A stretch of 64,000 nucleotides of DNA from Acridotheres tristis (taxonomy: Eukaryota > Chordata > Aves > Passeriformes > Sturnidae). The notes beneath the pieces were generated by a model that saw only the letters and a program-made list of their open reading frames with translations, was not told where the DNA came from and did no database searches. Position 1 is the first letter of the stretch. Every line of letters starts with the position of its first letter. The translations under genes and the position numbers were made by a program. Location of the stretch: contig CM072884.1 of assembly GCA_037013685.1 (NCBI GenBank), positions 7,874,001 to 7,938,000 on the forward strand, in the 5' to 3' direction. Positions 39,401-52,041 of the stretch are shown in pieces.

Positions 39401-42400
39401 TCATGATAAATGAGTGATGGGAAAGATACAGAGATCGTTAAAAATACACTTTTATTAGACAACAAAGACAACAATATTCATGTCCAAAAAATAGGAAAAA
39501 TAATTACATTCTCATTAGTAAAAACTCAAAAATTACTAGAAAGCATAAACGGTTTTACTGTTCTATTACTCTCGTGCTGTGTGGTTAGCAGGACAAGAGG
39601 TGGAAAATGGAGGAAGAAGGGTACTTATATATTTTATCTATTACATTATCTTATATTATTTTATTTATTATCTAATGGCAAACCTCTGAATTCTGGTTTT
39701 GGAGACCTCATTGAAAAGTGGAGTCTCCCTGACTCCTTCACTCCAGGTGAGAATACCTCTTCTTGGACAGAATGTACGTGGGAAGAAGTGAGAATAAGTC
39801 CTACAGTATATTTTTTTAAATTGGTTCCTGTAAAAGAGCATGGAAGTGAAGAGTATCTTTTTTTTTTTTCATAGAACCCTAATGATTGTTAAAAATTGAT
39901 CTAAGACATGGTGGATATTAGTATAGCCTTTACTAAGCAGTATTAAGTTAGGACTGTGTTCAAGGTAGTAGCAGGCAAATCTCTGTGGGTCTAAGAATTA
40001 TGTTGCTGAGATACATGTATTGGGCACAATTTTTTATTGGCACAAAGGGAATCCAATTTCCAGGTTCATTACCCAAAACAACACAGAAATTTGAAACAAG
40101 AAAACATTTTAGTGCTTGAACTATAGATCAAACTATAATTCATAGTCCACATTCCCTCATGGATTGTGAGGATAAGAAGGGGAAGGAAAAAAGCAATTTT
40201 TCTGCCCACTTGATCGATGTTCTATTTGACCTCTGAAATGCCCTCTTGCCATAACCTTTTAAATACCATCTGCTCTTTTTGTGAAGAGTGTGATGGGAAG
40301 GAGTCACTTCCAGACAGCAATTGATTATAAAGGCATTAATCAAGCACATGGATTATCTGTAGCACGACATTGTGTGCTGTAGTTAAGCAATTTCACCTTA
40401 AATGTGATTGGAAAGGTTAATCCTGTTTCTCAAGACTAATTTAGACTTTGTATCAAACAATTCAGGCCATGGTGAAAACAGCTGCAGCAAACAGGAGCTG
40501 AGGAATTGTCTGCTTCCATTAGAAAGTCTTGTAAACTTTGGCTCTGAGAAGAGATAAACAGTGGGTCTATAGGCATGTCCCTCAATTTTTCCAAACTGAG
40601 TGAATGGTGACAGCTTTCCCTCTCAAGTCACTGGAATTGTTCTCCCTCTTTCTGCAAGTCAAGAGAAATTTCTTACTATTTGTTATTCTCAGATAATATT
40701 ATCAATGATATTAAAATGTATTGAGTCAATCATATTATCCATTGAGTCAATTTCTACCACTGAAGGATTGCAAAGTCCTTTTCTGTCGTGCATTTCTCCT
40801 CAGGATGTTCAACACAAACTTCTCCCTGTACCTGGGGGAGGCATGCTGCACTTGAGGAAGACAGAGTCCAGAGGTGGTGGCATGCAACAGCTGGAATCCA
40901 AGCCCAGATCCCAGGGCAGCCCTGCTTTGATTGCTCTTTCTCATTAACACTCCCCTCCACGTTTTAGGGTAATGTGAGAGAAGCTTGCTCTTGTAGGTAT
41001 GGCACTTGCTGATAGAGTGTGCTGCAATAAATACATGTCAAGTGTATTGTAAGGTTTAGGTAATTTATTTTTATCTGGGGCTCCAAACAGGCTGATTATG
41101 CTATGAAAAATTAGGATATTCTGTTCCTTTCTCTATATCTGTTGTCACCATCTTCAGATAGTGCAGTTTGCAATTAATGAAGTGGTCTGTCATTGCTATT
41201 ACAGTAAAAGTAATCACCAGAGAGCTTGGCAATGGTCACTTCAGACAGCTTAGGGAGCAGGGAGTGAATGTCTGTGACAAAAGGCTTCAGCCACCTCACA
41301 CAGATTCAGGAGAGCTGGATACAGGAAAATATATGGAAGCTCAAACTTCCATTAAATTCTGAATTCATATTCTGCCTGGTTTATTCCCCTTCTAAGTGCT
41401 TTGCCATTTTCTCATATCCATCTATGGAAAACTGTCTTGATTCTCCAAAAGCCATTGAGTTTTCACCCAGCAGTGGCTTTCAGCCTCCTCTGACCAATGA
41501 ACAATATTGAAAAATAAATGTACTGAGGGGAGTACGGTGTTTTACTCTTCACATCTGCCTCCTGTTTAATTGTTTAATTTCCTGTTTCTGCAGACAAGAT
41601 CAGGGTACTATGCAGCCTGTAAATTATGAGCATGTATCACAGATGAAAGTCCTCACCTCAGAGACATAAATACCACAGATTAGAAGCAATAAAAACCAAA
41701 GAATAAATGCCAGCACAGCACCAAGAGTGTCAATAACCTTTCTAAATGGAAGCCCTGTATCCCCATTACATTATTCTGTATATAAACAAAAGCAATATAA
41801 AACTTCTTGTTGAGCAAGACTAAATGTTATAATTCTGCTCCCAAAGAGAAATGTGGAGCTTGTGCCATTTACTGTTTCTGTTGATTGATTTTTTTCTAAA
41901 TTGAAAGCACTCTGCTACAATAAAAACTAGAAGCTTTGTGCTCGTACACATAAAGCAGATAAGTTACTAGCACTCCAGGTTTCTCAGATGTGACAAGAAA
42001 TCATGGTCCCAAAACACCCATTGCTGGAATTTCTCTGTTTCTGGCCTCTTTTTCAATTTAAAAATAATCTATGTGCATATTCAACCAGGACAAATAAAGC
42101 ACAATTTGAAGACTTCATCAGGGTCACTGCAATCCTCCCTGGAAGATGCAATGGTGGGACTGACAGATATTTTATCATTATTTTATTGGTTTTATTATCA
42201 TTTATCATTATTAATTTATTTTATTTTTATCATCTGTGCATGTCCTTGAAGTCAAGATGCAGTCTTCTTGTCCTTGACACCATCATGGAGGCAGAGGCTG
42301 CTCTTCTTCTGCATAGCTTCCTTTGCATCCTCATGTTGTGTTGGGATATAAGAGAATGTCAGAGAAGGCAAGGGCTGGAAACAGAAAGATCAGCCACTTC

Positions 42401-42519
42401 TGACAGCACACCTGTACTCATTTGTTCCTTTCTGTCTATCACATTTCATGCTGAGCTCTACTTAGTGTAAAAAAATGGATAGATCCAAAGTCAGGGAAAA
42501 CCTCTGATGATTTGTGTTG
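36441..42519. other. Unique non-coding sequence, no gene seen
   Basis: AT-rich with T- and A-rich runs. Two long plus-strand frames, 154 codons at 39410-39874 and 155 codons at 42003-42470, have low-complexity hydrophobic stretches encoded by TTTAT-rich DNA and no domain I recognise. They are at the length chance would give. An AT-rich tract occupies 42172-42236. Confidence 0.65.
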
Positions 42520-42910
42520 AGCAGGTAGTTTACTCACTTTGTTGTGGTACAAATCACTATATAACATTCAGGGTATGGTAGCAGAACAGATGGGTTCTCC
42601 CACTGAAGTGGAAGATCCTGAAGTAGTAAAAGCCAAGGTGACAAGTGAAGTTCAATGTCTTTATTTCCTAACTAGGCCAGTCTGGTGACTGAAATATGCC
42701 CTGAATTCACCTGACTGACCTTTAGGCTTTAAATCCAGGGGGCTAAGACAGGAGTGTCATCAGTGTAAAGTTGTCTAACTTTGCATGCCCCATGGGGTGT
42801 GGTACACTGTTCCAGCACCCATTCGTTCCACTAGAAAAATCCATCTCAATACACCTCCCAATGTTTTTTAATTCTTGAACTGTCTCATATCAAGTACAGT
42901 TTGTCAGCCT
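42520..42910 (-). mobile_element. Possible decayed LTR, minus strand
   Basis: On the minus strand a TTTAAA box (42733-42728) is followed 63 nt later by AATAAA (42665-42660). This is nearly the same promoter-to-polyA spacing as in the clear LTR at 6246-6906. The sequence between and around is less AT-rich than its surroundings. I cannot find TG...CA termini with a target-site duplication or match a family, so boundaries are guesses and the whole call is tentative. Confidence 0.25.
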
Positions 42911-45399
42911 GACCTTTCTAATTGCTTATAAAACAGACTAATGATGATGATTCATGACCATGGGTGGAATAATTTTTTTTAAGGATATCAAAATGGAGGC
43001 ATTAACTGGAGATCCAGATATTGTATTCCCCATAATTCCATGCCTTTAAATGTAATTAATAAAAAATTTAAATAGAAATAATGCATTCATTATCACAATC
43101 ATTATAATTTAATTTAAAATAATGAATTCAATTGATATATAAAATATCATATGAACGCCTGCCTGTGATGAATGTCTGCTCACAGGTACTGGCAGAGGAC
43201 AGCAGACAGTCCATAAGTACATCCATCAGCAAGTGCTGACACGGATCTGGCAACTACCAGGGAAAGTGCATGTGGGGTGTTTTCTTCCTTTTACTTCTTT
43301 TTTTTAGATCACTTTCTTATGTCTTTCAGAATTGACACAAGGAATACCAGAAAACAATGCATTATAATAATTTTTCCCCCTCTTTGAATACACTCTTCCC
43401 ACAGAAAATATTTTCTTCAAATCCTCAGCACAAGCTAAATACGCAGGGAAGATTTGTAATTAGATCTCAGACAATAGCAGGGAAAGAGAGCCAGCAGATA
43501 TGCAGAAATACCTCTACTAAGGAATATAATCAGAAACTTAAACTAAGGAGCAATGAACAGCTGTATGAGATAACTACAGACTCATTCAAACCGTTTTCTA
43601 CTGCTCATTTAACATCTATTACTGAAAATTGAAATGTGCAGGTCTCTGTCGCTGAAATTACCATTCTTCACTATTTAGGTTGATGACATGAGGAGCTTAA
43701 AAATGTTCTCTTAATGGCTCTGTCTACTCTGTGGAGACTGCATATGAGGGGACACAGCTAAATATCAGAAAATAGCTAACAAAGAGCTCTAAGAAAATTA
43801 TTACCTCATATTCCTAGGCATGGGTAATTTTGATCCTTTAAAGTTTGACTATTAATCTATGGTAAGGTAAAATGAGAGACTGGGAGAATTATGCCAGATT
43901 GTGATGAGATGAGGGGGGAAAAAAAGAGCCAAAAAATGTTGCCATTCCTTGCAAACATAACTTTAGATCTTATGCCAAAAATAATGCATTTAAATAAGTG
44001 CCTGTCAAGAAAGCAATGTTTATTCAGCCATTTGAAATTAATGACTCTCAGATGCTTGCCATAAAATATAGAGCTGGTAATATGAAAAAATACATAAAGT
44101 AGAGGAAAATGATCCTGCAATAATGTTTTAGATTTACCTAACAGGAGGTAGAGTTTACTAAGAGAGAAAAATATTAAACCGAGACCAATAAACCTACTTC
44201 TTCCTTCACTGTAGTATAAGTGTTAATTTCAGGGTTTCTGCCACTTTAATGGACAGAAATCTGTGGAGAATCTTGTGTCTGTGCCAAGTCTGTCGTGTGG
44301 CCAAACCTACACCCAGTGAATAACAGGGGTGACTCTTTGGACTGAATTAATTTGAGTCAATATTTAAAACTATTTTATAACCTTGCTGTAAATCTTTTGA
44401 CTGCTGATGCAGTGACAACCTGCAATAATTCTCTTTCCTTGTACCATGAGAATGTCTCTATTCCCCACACTTGGTCAGGACATTTTTGCATCATTTTGTG
44501 GCTACCTGTGGTAAGATCTTGAAACGCTGAAACGTTGCCTGGAAAAATATATTAGTAATTTAGCCTAGAAACAAACTATTGCCTTTTTCCTCATAAAACA
44601 TGTAATTGTTGCCCAAAAGCCTAATTAGCTTTTTGCTTTCCATTTAAAATGTACACATATGAGTTAATACAGTGGTAAATTGAGATGCTAGTTAGCCTCA
44701 CTCCTGCTGTCCAATGCAATCTCACCCAGGACTCCTCCCCTAGATGTGAAGAAACGTATATATACAGTTATCAAATGTATACCTGCAATTTCTGGGGTTA
44801 ATTTACATTCTAACATAGCAATTTCTGCTGACATGACGTGGCAGGATTGGGATGCCACCAAGCTACACTGCTCAGTGAAGTATGTGTCAGCTGGAACACC
44901 CACTTTTTAGGAGGTGAATGACAGCAAGCCTGGGAGAGGAGAGGAGGGGAGGAGGTATTTCACAGGCGATTACAACAGGCCAAACCTCTCCTCCAGCTTT
45001 TCAGCAGGGTTGCTATCACACTGGTACTAATATTTCAGAAGAGAAAGCTTTTTTTTTTTCTTTTTTTAATTTGCATCTCAGCTAAAAAGCAATACAGAGA
45101 GAGTCGTTGAGGCTTTTCTTTTTCTTTTTCCTTTTCTTTTTTTTTCCCCCTAACCAAAGGAGCTTTGAGATTGATATAGTGTGGGAGAAATGAAATGGAG
45201 AGCACGCCAGATAAAAATGCCCGAGGCCAAATCAAACAAATGTCTGCACTTGGCACATAGATATTACAGCAGTAGAAATATTATAGATTTTTTCCAGCTC
45301 CAGGGACAGCTTATACATTTGCATTAAGTCTTTGGATATGATACATAACAGCATGCAGAGCAGAGAGGTGCAGCTTTTCTGCTTGCAGGAGAGTGTCCT
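42911..45399. other. Unique non-coding sequence, no gene seen
   Basis: AT-rich at 43050-43150, then ordinary sequence. A homeodomain-word-rich stretch at 44340-44690 is discussed as a finding. Pyrimidine-rich tracts occupy 45047-45068 and 45113-45150. No frame is recognised. Confidence 0.65.
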
Positions 45400-45640
45400 G
45401 CTGGTTTTCCTCGAGTCCCTGTGACATTTGCAGCCTCTCCCATGCAGAGGTCCCCAAGCTGGCACCAAGGGGAACAGGGTTTTTCCCTGATGGATATTGG
45501 GATCATCCCAGCTCAGGACACAGCCCCTGCTCACTGCCAGATGTGACTTCACTCACAGGGATGAGATAAACAATCAAACTAAGCAGGACCTGCTCTCCTT
45601 TCTCCCAGCCCCAACCACTGAACCTCTGTACAGCAGATGG
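45400..45640. other. Moderately GC-rich patch, no gene recognised
   Basis: About 240 bp of raised GC with overlapping minus-strand frames (106 and 60 codons). No recognisable protein or repeat. Confidence 0.5.
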
Positions 45641-46161
45641 GCAGCATAACCATCATCACATTTAAAAGGAAAGGACTGGGCTTGTGTGGAATTTTGTGTT
45701 GGGGCAGGCTAGCCATGCTTCAGGAGAATTAAAGATGCAACATGCAGGCTGTGAGTCCCCAGACAGTTTTAGACTGCAAGGTATGTCTTTAATGGTGCAC
45801 ACTAAGAGAAATGCAGCTGCCCAAATACATTGTGTGGATCTAAAGTGGATTAGCATTTAAGTAAGATTTTCCTACTGGCATTTTTAAAAGCATCTAGACT
45901 TAAAAGTTCATGCCTACTGAGACTATATCCCTTGAGGACAGAGCAGACCTGCAGGTTTGGAAGTTTTAAGCTTAAAATTTTCCATTTTTGTCTATAGGCA
46001 CTTATCAGGCTTAATTGCAATTCTGAGCACATTTTTCTTTCACTTACAAATCTATTCCAGTAAATTGCATTCATAGCACCTTATTAAGATTGGTTTAAAA
46101 AGCCCCACACACCTCACTGAAAATGAATTTTAAACAAGCCCCCACTCCAAGTGTTTTGCTG
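45641..46161. other. Unique non-coding sequence, no gene seen
   Basis: Ordinary composition, short unrecognised frames on the minus strand only. Confidence 0.65.
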
Positions 46162-46184
46162 AAAAAAAAAAGGGGGGGGGGGGG
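46162..46184. repeat. A10-G13 homopolymer junction
   Basis: Ten A directly followed by thirteen G on the plus strand, giving a pure polypurine run. Length is likely to be unreliable in any assembly. Confidence 0.9.
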
Positions 46185-46781
46185 AAGATTGAGGTCATCA
46201 GCCAGAATAAAAATCAGTTGTAGGTGTAGAAAATGATATGCTCTTGTGGCTAAGTGAAATAAAAAGTAATATATCTGAATATCTGAAAAAGACGACTCTG
46301 AGCTTTTCCTGAGCTGCCTAATATTCAGACTTTCCGTGCTAACAATACCTTCTTTTTACAGGGATTAAAACGTTATTTAAACAATTATATGCTATTAAGT
46401 AAAAGATGAATTACAGAGAAAATTGCACCATTAGTAAAATTTAAGTTCTTAACTTCATGTAATAAAAGATGGTAACCTTTTTGTAATGGCATTTCAATTT
46501 ACCATTTATTATAAAAGTCTAATTTAGAAGGTAAAATGAATTCTGGTTCCAGACTTATTACTCGGGCTGTTACATTTCTATGCAAGATGCAATTCATAAC
46601 ACAACTCCAGAAGAAAATAATGAAGAACATTTTAAAATAACGTAAAATCTTGGCTTGTATATTAGAGATGATACCCCTGTTTAAAAAGGTAAGGAAATAT
46701 ATTTATACATTTAAAAAACCACCGAAAAAACCCACAGATCAATTCAGATATTTAAAATATATCATCTATCAGCCTTGTTTT
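46185..46781. other. Unique AT-rich sequence, no gene seen
   Basis: Nothing recognised apart from a GTAAGG donor-like word near 46687. Confidence 0.65.
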
Positions 46782-47003
46782 TCTAGAATCCTGGAATGGT
46801 ATGGTTCCCCTGAACTTGTTCTGATGGGTCCATGTTTTATGTTGGGGACCCAGAGCTGGATGCAGCATTCCAGGTGGGGTCTCAGGAGAGCAGAGAGGCC
46901 AGATTACCTCCCTTGACCTGCTGCCCACAGAGCTCTGATAAAGATATTAAACAGCTGAAGGCCCAGTCCTGACCCCTGAGAAATGCCACTCATCACTGGC
47001 CTT
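46782..47003 (-). mobile_element. CR1 LINE fragment with internal deletions, minus strand
   Basis: Plus-strand text runs from a degraded CR1 3' end (AGAATCCTGGAATGGTATGG, about 46785-46804). It passes through GGGGACCCAGAGCTGGATGC, CCAGGTGGGGTCTCAGGAGA and CTCCCTTGACCTGCTG to TTAAACAGCTGAAGGCCCAG and CCCCTGAGAAATGCCACTC (to about 46994). These phrases occur in this order on the antisense side of avian CR1 3' regions, so the element lies on the minus strand. Compared with that order, one block is missing between the 3' end and the GGGGACCC phrase, and a second after the CTGCTGCCCAC phrase. The copy has thus lost two internal pieces, is diverged, and is dead. A 88-codon open frame across it is not CR1 protein. 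Confidence 0.85.
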
Positions 47004-48185
47004 TCAAAACATGCAAATGTTTCAGTTAATTGTTATATTAACTGCTCACAATTTGCTTCCCTCATTCCTTCTATGGAATGCAGTTTCTAGTTAATTTGGT
47101 ATTGTAAGTAATCTACATTTTATCTTAAAGCAGAGAAAATGAACTTTAGATTAAATTTTGGAGAAATCTTAGCAAGTAATTGTTTTTTATTTTGACATTG
47201 TTGTTACTACTAGCAGCTTGAAAATTTCCTATGGCAAAGAGCACACCAGACCTGTCTTGCACCCAATTCTCTATCCCTGGCTCACATTTCTTGCTTCCTG
47301 CTGTCATTAAGACAGTGCAAAGGGGAAAAAAAATCTTTAAACTGACCTAAAATAACTACTTTTTTAGAGTTCTATCAGAACAGGTTATTTCTGAATCCAG
47401 TGTGTTACTGTATTTCAATGGGTTTTCAGAAATGGATATATATATTGACTCACACTTGTCTTTATTTCCCCTGTTGCTACCCTGTCTTGATGGTGCCCTT
47501 CCTGCATGCTTTAGAATTGTCATGTCAACAACACTGCATTAATAAGAATACACCCTTAATTTTAAAAAAAGCTGAAATTTCCAAGGAAAAAAAAATCTTT
47601 CTCAGTCAAAGAGAAGGGACAATGCCTGATACACCTCAGTCCAGCAGTCATTTCTCCATGAAGCTGTCACCATTAAAAAGCTAACATGAGCACACAGAGG
47701 TACCTGAGGCAGCCCAGCATGTTACAGGAGTTCTGGTACTAGAGCAGGTAATGACCTTTGGTATTTCAAAGCTATTTGATGGAGGGAGAGCACACTCCTA
47801 CATGCTGCACCATCTTAAAAGGCTGAATTCTTAGTGCTGACAGGTATTCCTTAGTGAGATCTCACAAAACAAGACATGGTATTTTAAAATCCAGCCAAAG
47901 AGCATTTTGGAATGAAAGACAGAAATGTGGTTTCTCTCTGCTGGGGAACCCTCTGTTTCTCACATTCTGCTTTGCTTCAGGGTTCATAGGAGCTCAAATT
48001 GTAACAGAAACTAAATGTTGCTTATTTCTTTGTAATATTTTAAGCTGAATGGAGTTGAGCTCTCATCCCTATCCCAACCATTACTGAAGAGAGGTTAGCA
48101 ACTGTCATCTCCTCTTCCTGCTTAGGTATTTACAATACCTAACGAATATAAACTTACAATTCTGCAAAAATATACCAAAATTATT
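47004..48185. other. Unique non-coding sequence, no gene seen
   Basis: AT-rich; frames up to 94 codons without recognisable content. Confidence 0.65.
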
Positions 48186-48312
48186 TGGGTGGGGTTTTGT
48201 GTTTTTTGGTTTTTTTGGTTGTCTGGTTTAGGGCCCGTGGGGATTTTTTGGGTTTTGTTTTGTTTTAGGTTTTTATCGTGTGTGTTTTGTTGATGGTTTC
48301 TTTATTTGTTAA
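48186..48312. repeat. G/T-rich low-complexity tract
   Basis: About 125 bp dominated by G and T on the plus strand, with a few A and a GGGCCC interruption near its centre. It is less pure than the tract at 52042-52211. Confidence 0.75.
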
Positions 48313-50184
48313 ACACCTTGGACCAGTGCCTTGGGAATTAAAATGTGTGCTAGACAGGAGAATTCGATCCTCTGGTTCTACAGGTTATATGGTTACAGGC
48401 CAACAACTGTACAGGATCTCCTTTAACGATCTCTGAAAGTGAAGGGAATGATATTCAGTTTTGCGCAATGAAAAGCAATGATCTCTGCAATCAGAGGTTA
48501 TACAATCAATAGCTACATTTTACAGAATAATTTTCCCTTCCATGAACAGAAAGGAATTCCTGATATCAGTGCATCTATGTTGGGTGGTTTTTTTCTTTCA
48601 CAAGATACATATTCATCAGGCATCACCCTGATATTACTCTCATTTGTTTATAGGGGCAAATGAATAGCACTAGCACCATTATTCCTTTCTGGACAATCCT
48701 CACACGTGCTCTGTTCTTGTGCAAGTCATGATTAGAAACAATAAAACTAACTTTGTCCTCAGAGTAACAGAAGATATGTAAGAATGTAAAATAGAATTTG
48801 TCTCATCAATTATTTAAGACTTGTTTTTTTGGGGGTGCTTTTTAATCTTATGTCTGTATTTAATGTGGATACTCTGGAATCTTTTATGCAGAAAATGTGA
48901 TAGACTTCCTCATCAATTCTTCTCAACTTTATTGTAAACCAAAAATTTCTCTTATACAGATGTTAGTAGAAGAGTCACATTCTGAAAGAAAACACTATTA
49001 ATGAAAACCTGAAAAATACTGCTAGCTTAAACCATGGCCTGTTTATCATCTTTCAGTGTGTGATGAACTCCTGTGTTTTCAAGCCTTTACTTCTTTACCC
49101 TTGTAAAACTGCTGACAAATTGTTATTAACAAGCATTTGACTGCAAAGAGAGAAAGGATATTCACCTCTCAAAGGATATTTTAATAATTTTATGGATTTA
49201 ATATGCTTAATATTAATAGAGTTGGCAACATTAGGCAGAGATATAAGCATGTTTATCTGGTTAGTTATAAGTGAACAGAGAGATTAAGAATTATTGAAAT
49301 GTTTTATAACAGCTGTGTGTCTTTACAAAAGAAAGCAAAATCCGATTGTACAAATATTCTGTCATACTTGAAGATAATCTGATTTCTAGACATTTAAGGA
49401 ACACAGATGATGTAAAGAAATTATAGTCTGGCTGGAGTATTTTTAGCCATGTATGTACTTGGGTTCTCAGGACAGGTTACAAAATGATAGTTTTGGAAAA
49501 GATGCCAGTTTCTTCACTGCTGGTACCACTCTAGATTAGGAGTACACAGTACAGTGCAGTCACACTCCAGTGACCAGATGCTCTGTTGATACCAGACATC
49601 TCAGACCACCTGTTTTCACATCCCTACACACACTTTAGTCTGTCATTCAAAATAGGTTTGTGCCTCAGTTTGGCACTGGAAATCACTATTGCTCTGGCAC
49701 TGAGCCAGACCAAAGCACAACACACACTTATCTGTCAGTAAAATCCAACCAAAACCATGAAAAGCAGCTAATCCTACACTTCCATTTTTATAAGGAAATG
49801 TTTGGAGACAGACAGAGAGAAAAAGGAGGAAAATAGTGGAAAATTAGTGAAATGGTTAAAAATTTGCATAAGTTCATGTTAACATTTTAAATGTTCCAGT
49901 TCCTAAACATCTCAGCCACTCTGTCTCTCATAATTCTCCAGATGATCCACAGAACACATGCACATCACAATGCCATGAACATGCTACTAAACTGGGACGA
50001 TCCCAAGGGAGAGACCAGCAGTCTCACTCTTTCCTAATACAATTCCTAGAGACAAGAAAATATATTACCACCACCCCCTTCATCTTTTATACCAGATACA
50101 TATTAAGGAAAATCTTTGTAATATTCTAACTTCCTGCAATATGGTCAAAATTTGGGCTTCTGCATTCCTATCTTTGAAATTTCA
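48313..50184. other. Unique non-coding sequence, no gene seen
   Basis: AT-rich with no open frame above 61 codons before the microsatellite. No repeat family is visible. Confidence 0.7.
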
Positions 50185-50252
50185 GATGGATGGATGGATG
50201 GATGGATGGATGGATGGATGGATGGATGGATGGATGGATGGATGGATGGATA
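50185..50252. repeat. (GATG)17 microsatellite
   Basis: Seventeen uninterrupted GATG tetramers (68 bp). Two overlapping open frames cross it and read as repeated Met-Asp-Gly-Trp; both are artefacts of a 12-base codon period without stops. Confidence 0.97.
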
Positions 50253-50679
50253 ATACAGAAGGCAGGGTTCATGTATCTAGGACTTCTGCATCTCAGCAGA
50301 GGAGAAATTCCCTTAACCCAGCAGCTCAGTCACAACAGGGACATGGTGCACCTAGAAATCCTGGAGAAATGGAGAATTTATTCTTTTCTGTTTCTAAGCT
50401 ACCCAACTCTATACTGCTTCTAAGAAAATAAAGTCTTAACACTGTCTTAACACTTTCCTTAGGCAGAACAATGGGGTTAGCTGAAGGCACTGGCAAATCC
50501 AGACATGGCCTAATCGGTCTGGCTTTAAATTCTCTTATGAAGTTGTAACATAAATGTCAGAGCTGTGCAGAACAGTTGCACTTGCTGAAAATTCACGAGC
50601 TACTATAAGCAGACAATTTTTAGCAGACACATCTACACCCAGAAGAGGATATATAACCTTTCACAAAACCTTATTTCTC
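50253..50679. other. Unique sequence, no gene seen
   Basis: Contains a small CTTAACACTGT-type tandem duplication near 50433-50455 and nothing else recognised. Confidence 0.65.
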
Positions 50680-51080
50680 GTGGCATCTTCTGCTCTCATG
50701 TGTTGTGACACTGAGGTCACTGCCTGGCGTGGTGTCCTCATGTTCCTGGCATTTCCCTCACTGGAGCTGTGTGGTCCAGCTGGACAGCAAGCACTGTCCC
50801 TGTGACTTGCCTGAAGCTGAGTGACCTGGCTCTGGCTGCCAGAGGACACCAACACGTTCACAGAAAGGATCTCCTGGGACAGGAAAGTCAGTGGATGTGT
50901 GCCTGGACAAGCCCCCAGAAGCAGCGGGCACAGGGAGTAAAGGACAGTGGGTTTCCTGTAAGCTGATGGGCCCCCTTTCATGTCCTGAATGTTCAATCCT
51001 TGCCTTGTGAAAACCCTTTACTCGTTTCCTCTGAGAGATGAACTCCTGAGAATTTCTGCCTTTAAAACACAACTTCCTTA
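50680..51080. other. Moderately GC-rich patch, no gene recognised
   Basis: About 400 bp with raised GC, open on both strands (83 and 65 codons plus, 111 and 104 minus). No domain, CR1 or LTR text is recognised. Confidence 0.5.
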
Positions 51081-52041
51081 GCCCGGGAGTACTGAAACCA
51101 CTGCTTGTCCATTTTATTTTTTTTTTTTTTACCCTGTAGATCTCTGTTTATCCAGTAGATCAGTAAGCAGAAGAAACACTGGAAGAAAAATTTGAATACA
51201 TTATTATAGGAAATTGCTGCAATAATTGTTTCCCCCTTGTTCCTTTTGATTTATGTATTGAATTTACCAACTCTAAACTGTAATGGGGCTGTACCCCCAT
51301 TTCTACCTCCTTATGCTGCTGGTGGGAAGGAGGTAGAGCAGGGAGGGAATGAGAGGTGAGTGGGGAGTAAAAGTGTTTATGAGGTCTTATTTTTATCCTC
51401 CTCTGATTTTGTTAGCACTAAATTCAATTAATATCTCTAATTTGAGTCTGGTTTGGTCACGACAGTATTTAGTGAATGATCTCTCTGTGTCCTTATCTCA
51501 ACCTGTGCACATTTTGTTATAATTTCTTTCCCTTGTCCAGCTGTGGAGGGGAGTGGATGCCTGGCATCCAGACATGGTCAACCCACTACAATTTGCATTT
51601 AACAGGTTTAACTACAACATTAAATATGCCTTTTGTGGAGTCTGGGAGCTTTCTGCTTCCTCTCTTCACAGAAATAACTATTGCTTTCTTTAAGGTATCA
51701 TGGGTATTTTCCTCAGAAATAATTAATCATGAAAGAATATGGGGGGAAAAAATTACATAAATAATGTAATTTTATTCAACAAAACCTCTGCTTACTTTTG
51801 GCAACAGTTTGAAAAATACATTATGAAGAATACTTTACAGAGCTAACTTAAGACAGCCACTAAGGTTACTGTAGAACTTGTTCTCATATATCCTCACTTC
51901 TCCAGAAGGAACTGGCAGTCCCCTGAGGGAATGTCACCTGGAACACAAGGCTTTGAATCTTCCTCTGTGAATTCCTGTGAATCCTCTTACTGTGCCTCAT
52001 ACACAGAAATGCTGAACATACTCCTAAGATATATTGACTCC
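51081..52041. other. Unique non-coding sequence with a poly-T run
   Basis: T-rich run at 51112-51130. The 94-codon plus-strand frame at 51476-51760 is not recognised. Confidence 0.65.

Noticed and set aside
39410..39874. 154-codon plus-strand open frame
   Set aside because: No family resemblance; hydrophobic part comes from TTTAT-rich DNA. An internal CAG/GTGAGA donor-like site has no matching acceptor.
42003..42470. 155-codon ATG-started open frame
   Set aside because: The isoleucine/leucine-rich middle is the AT-rich tract at 42172-42236; the rest is not recognised and no gene structure surrounds it.
50141..50431. Two frames with (MDGW)n repeats
   Set aside because: Direct translation of the GATG microsatellite.
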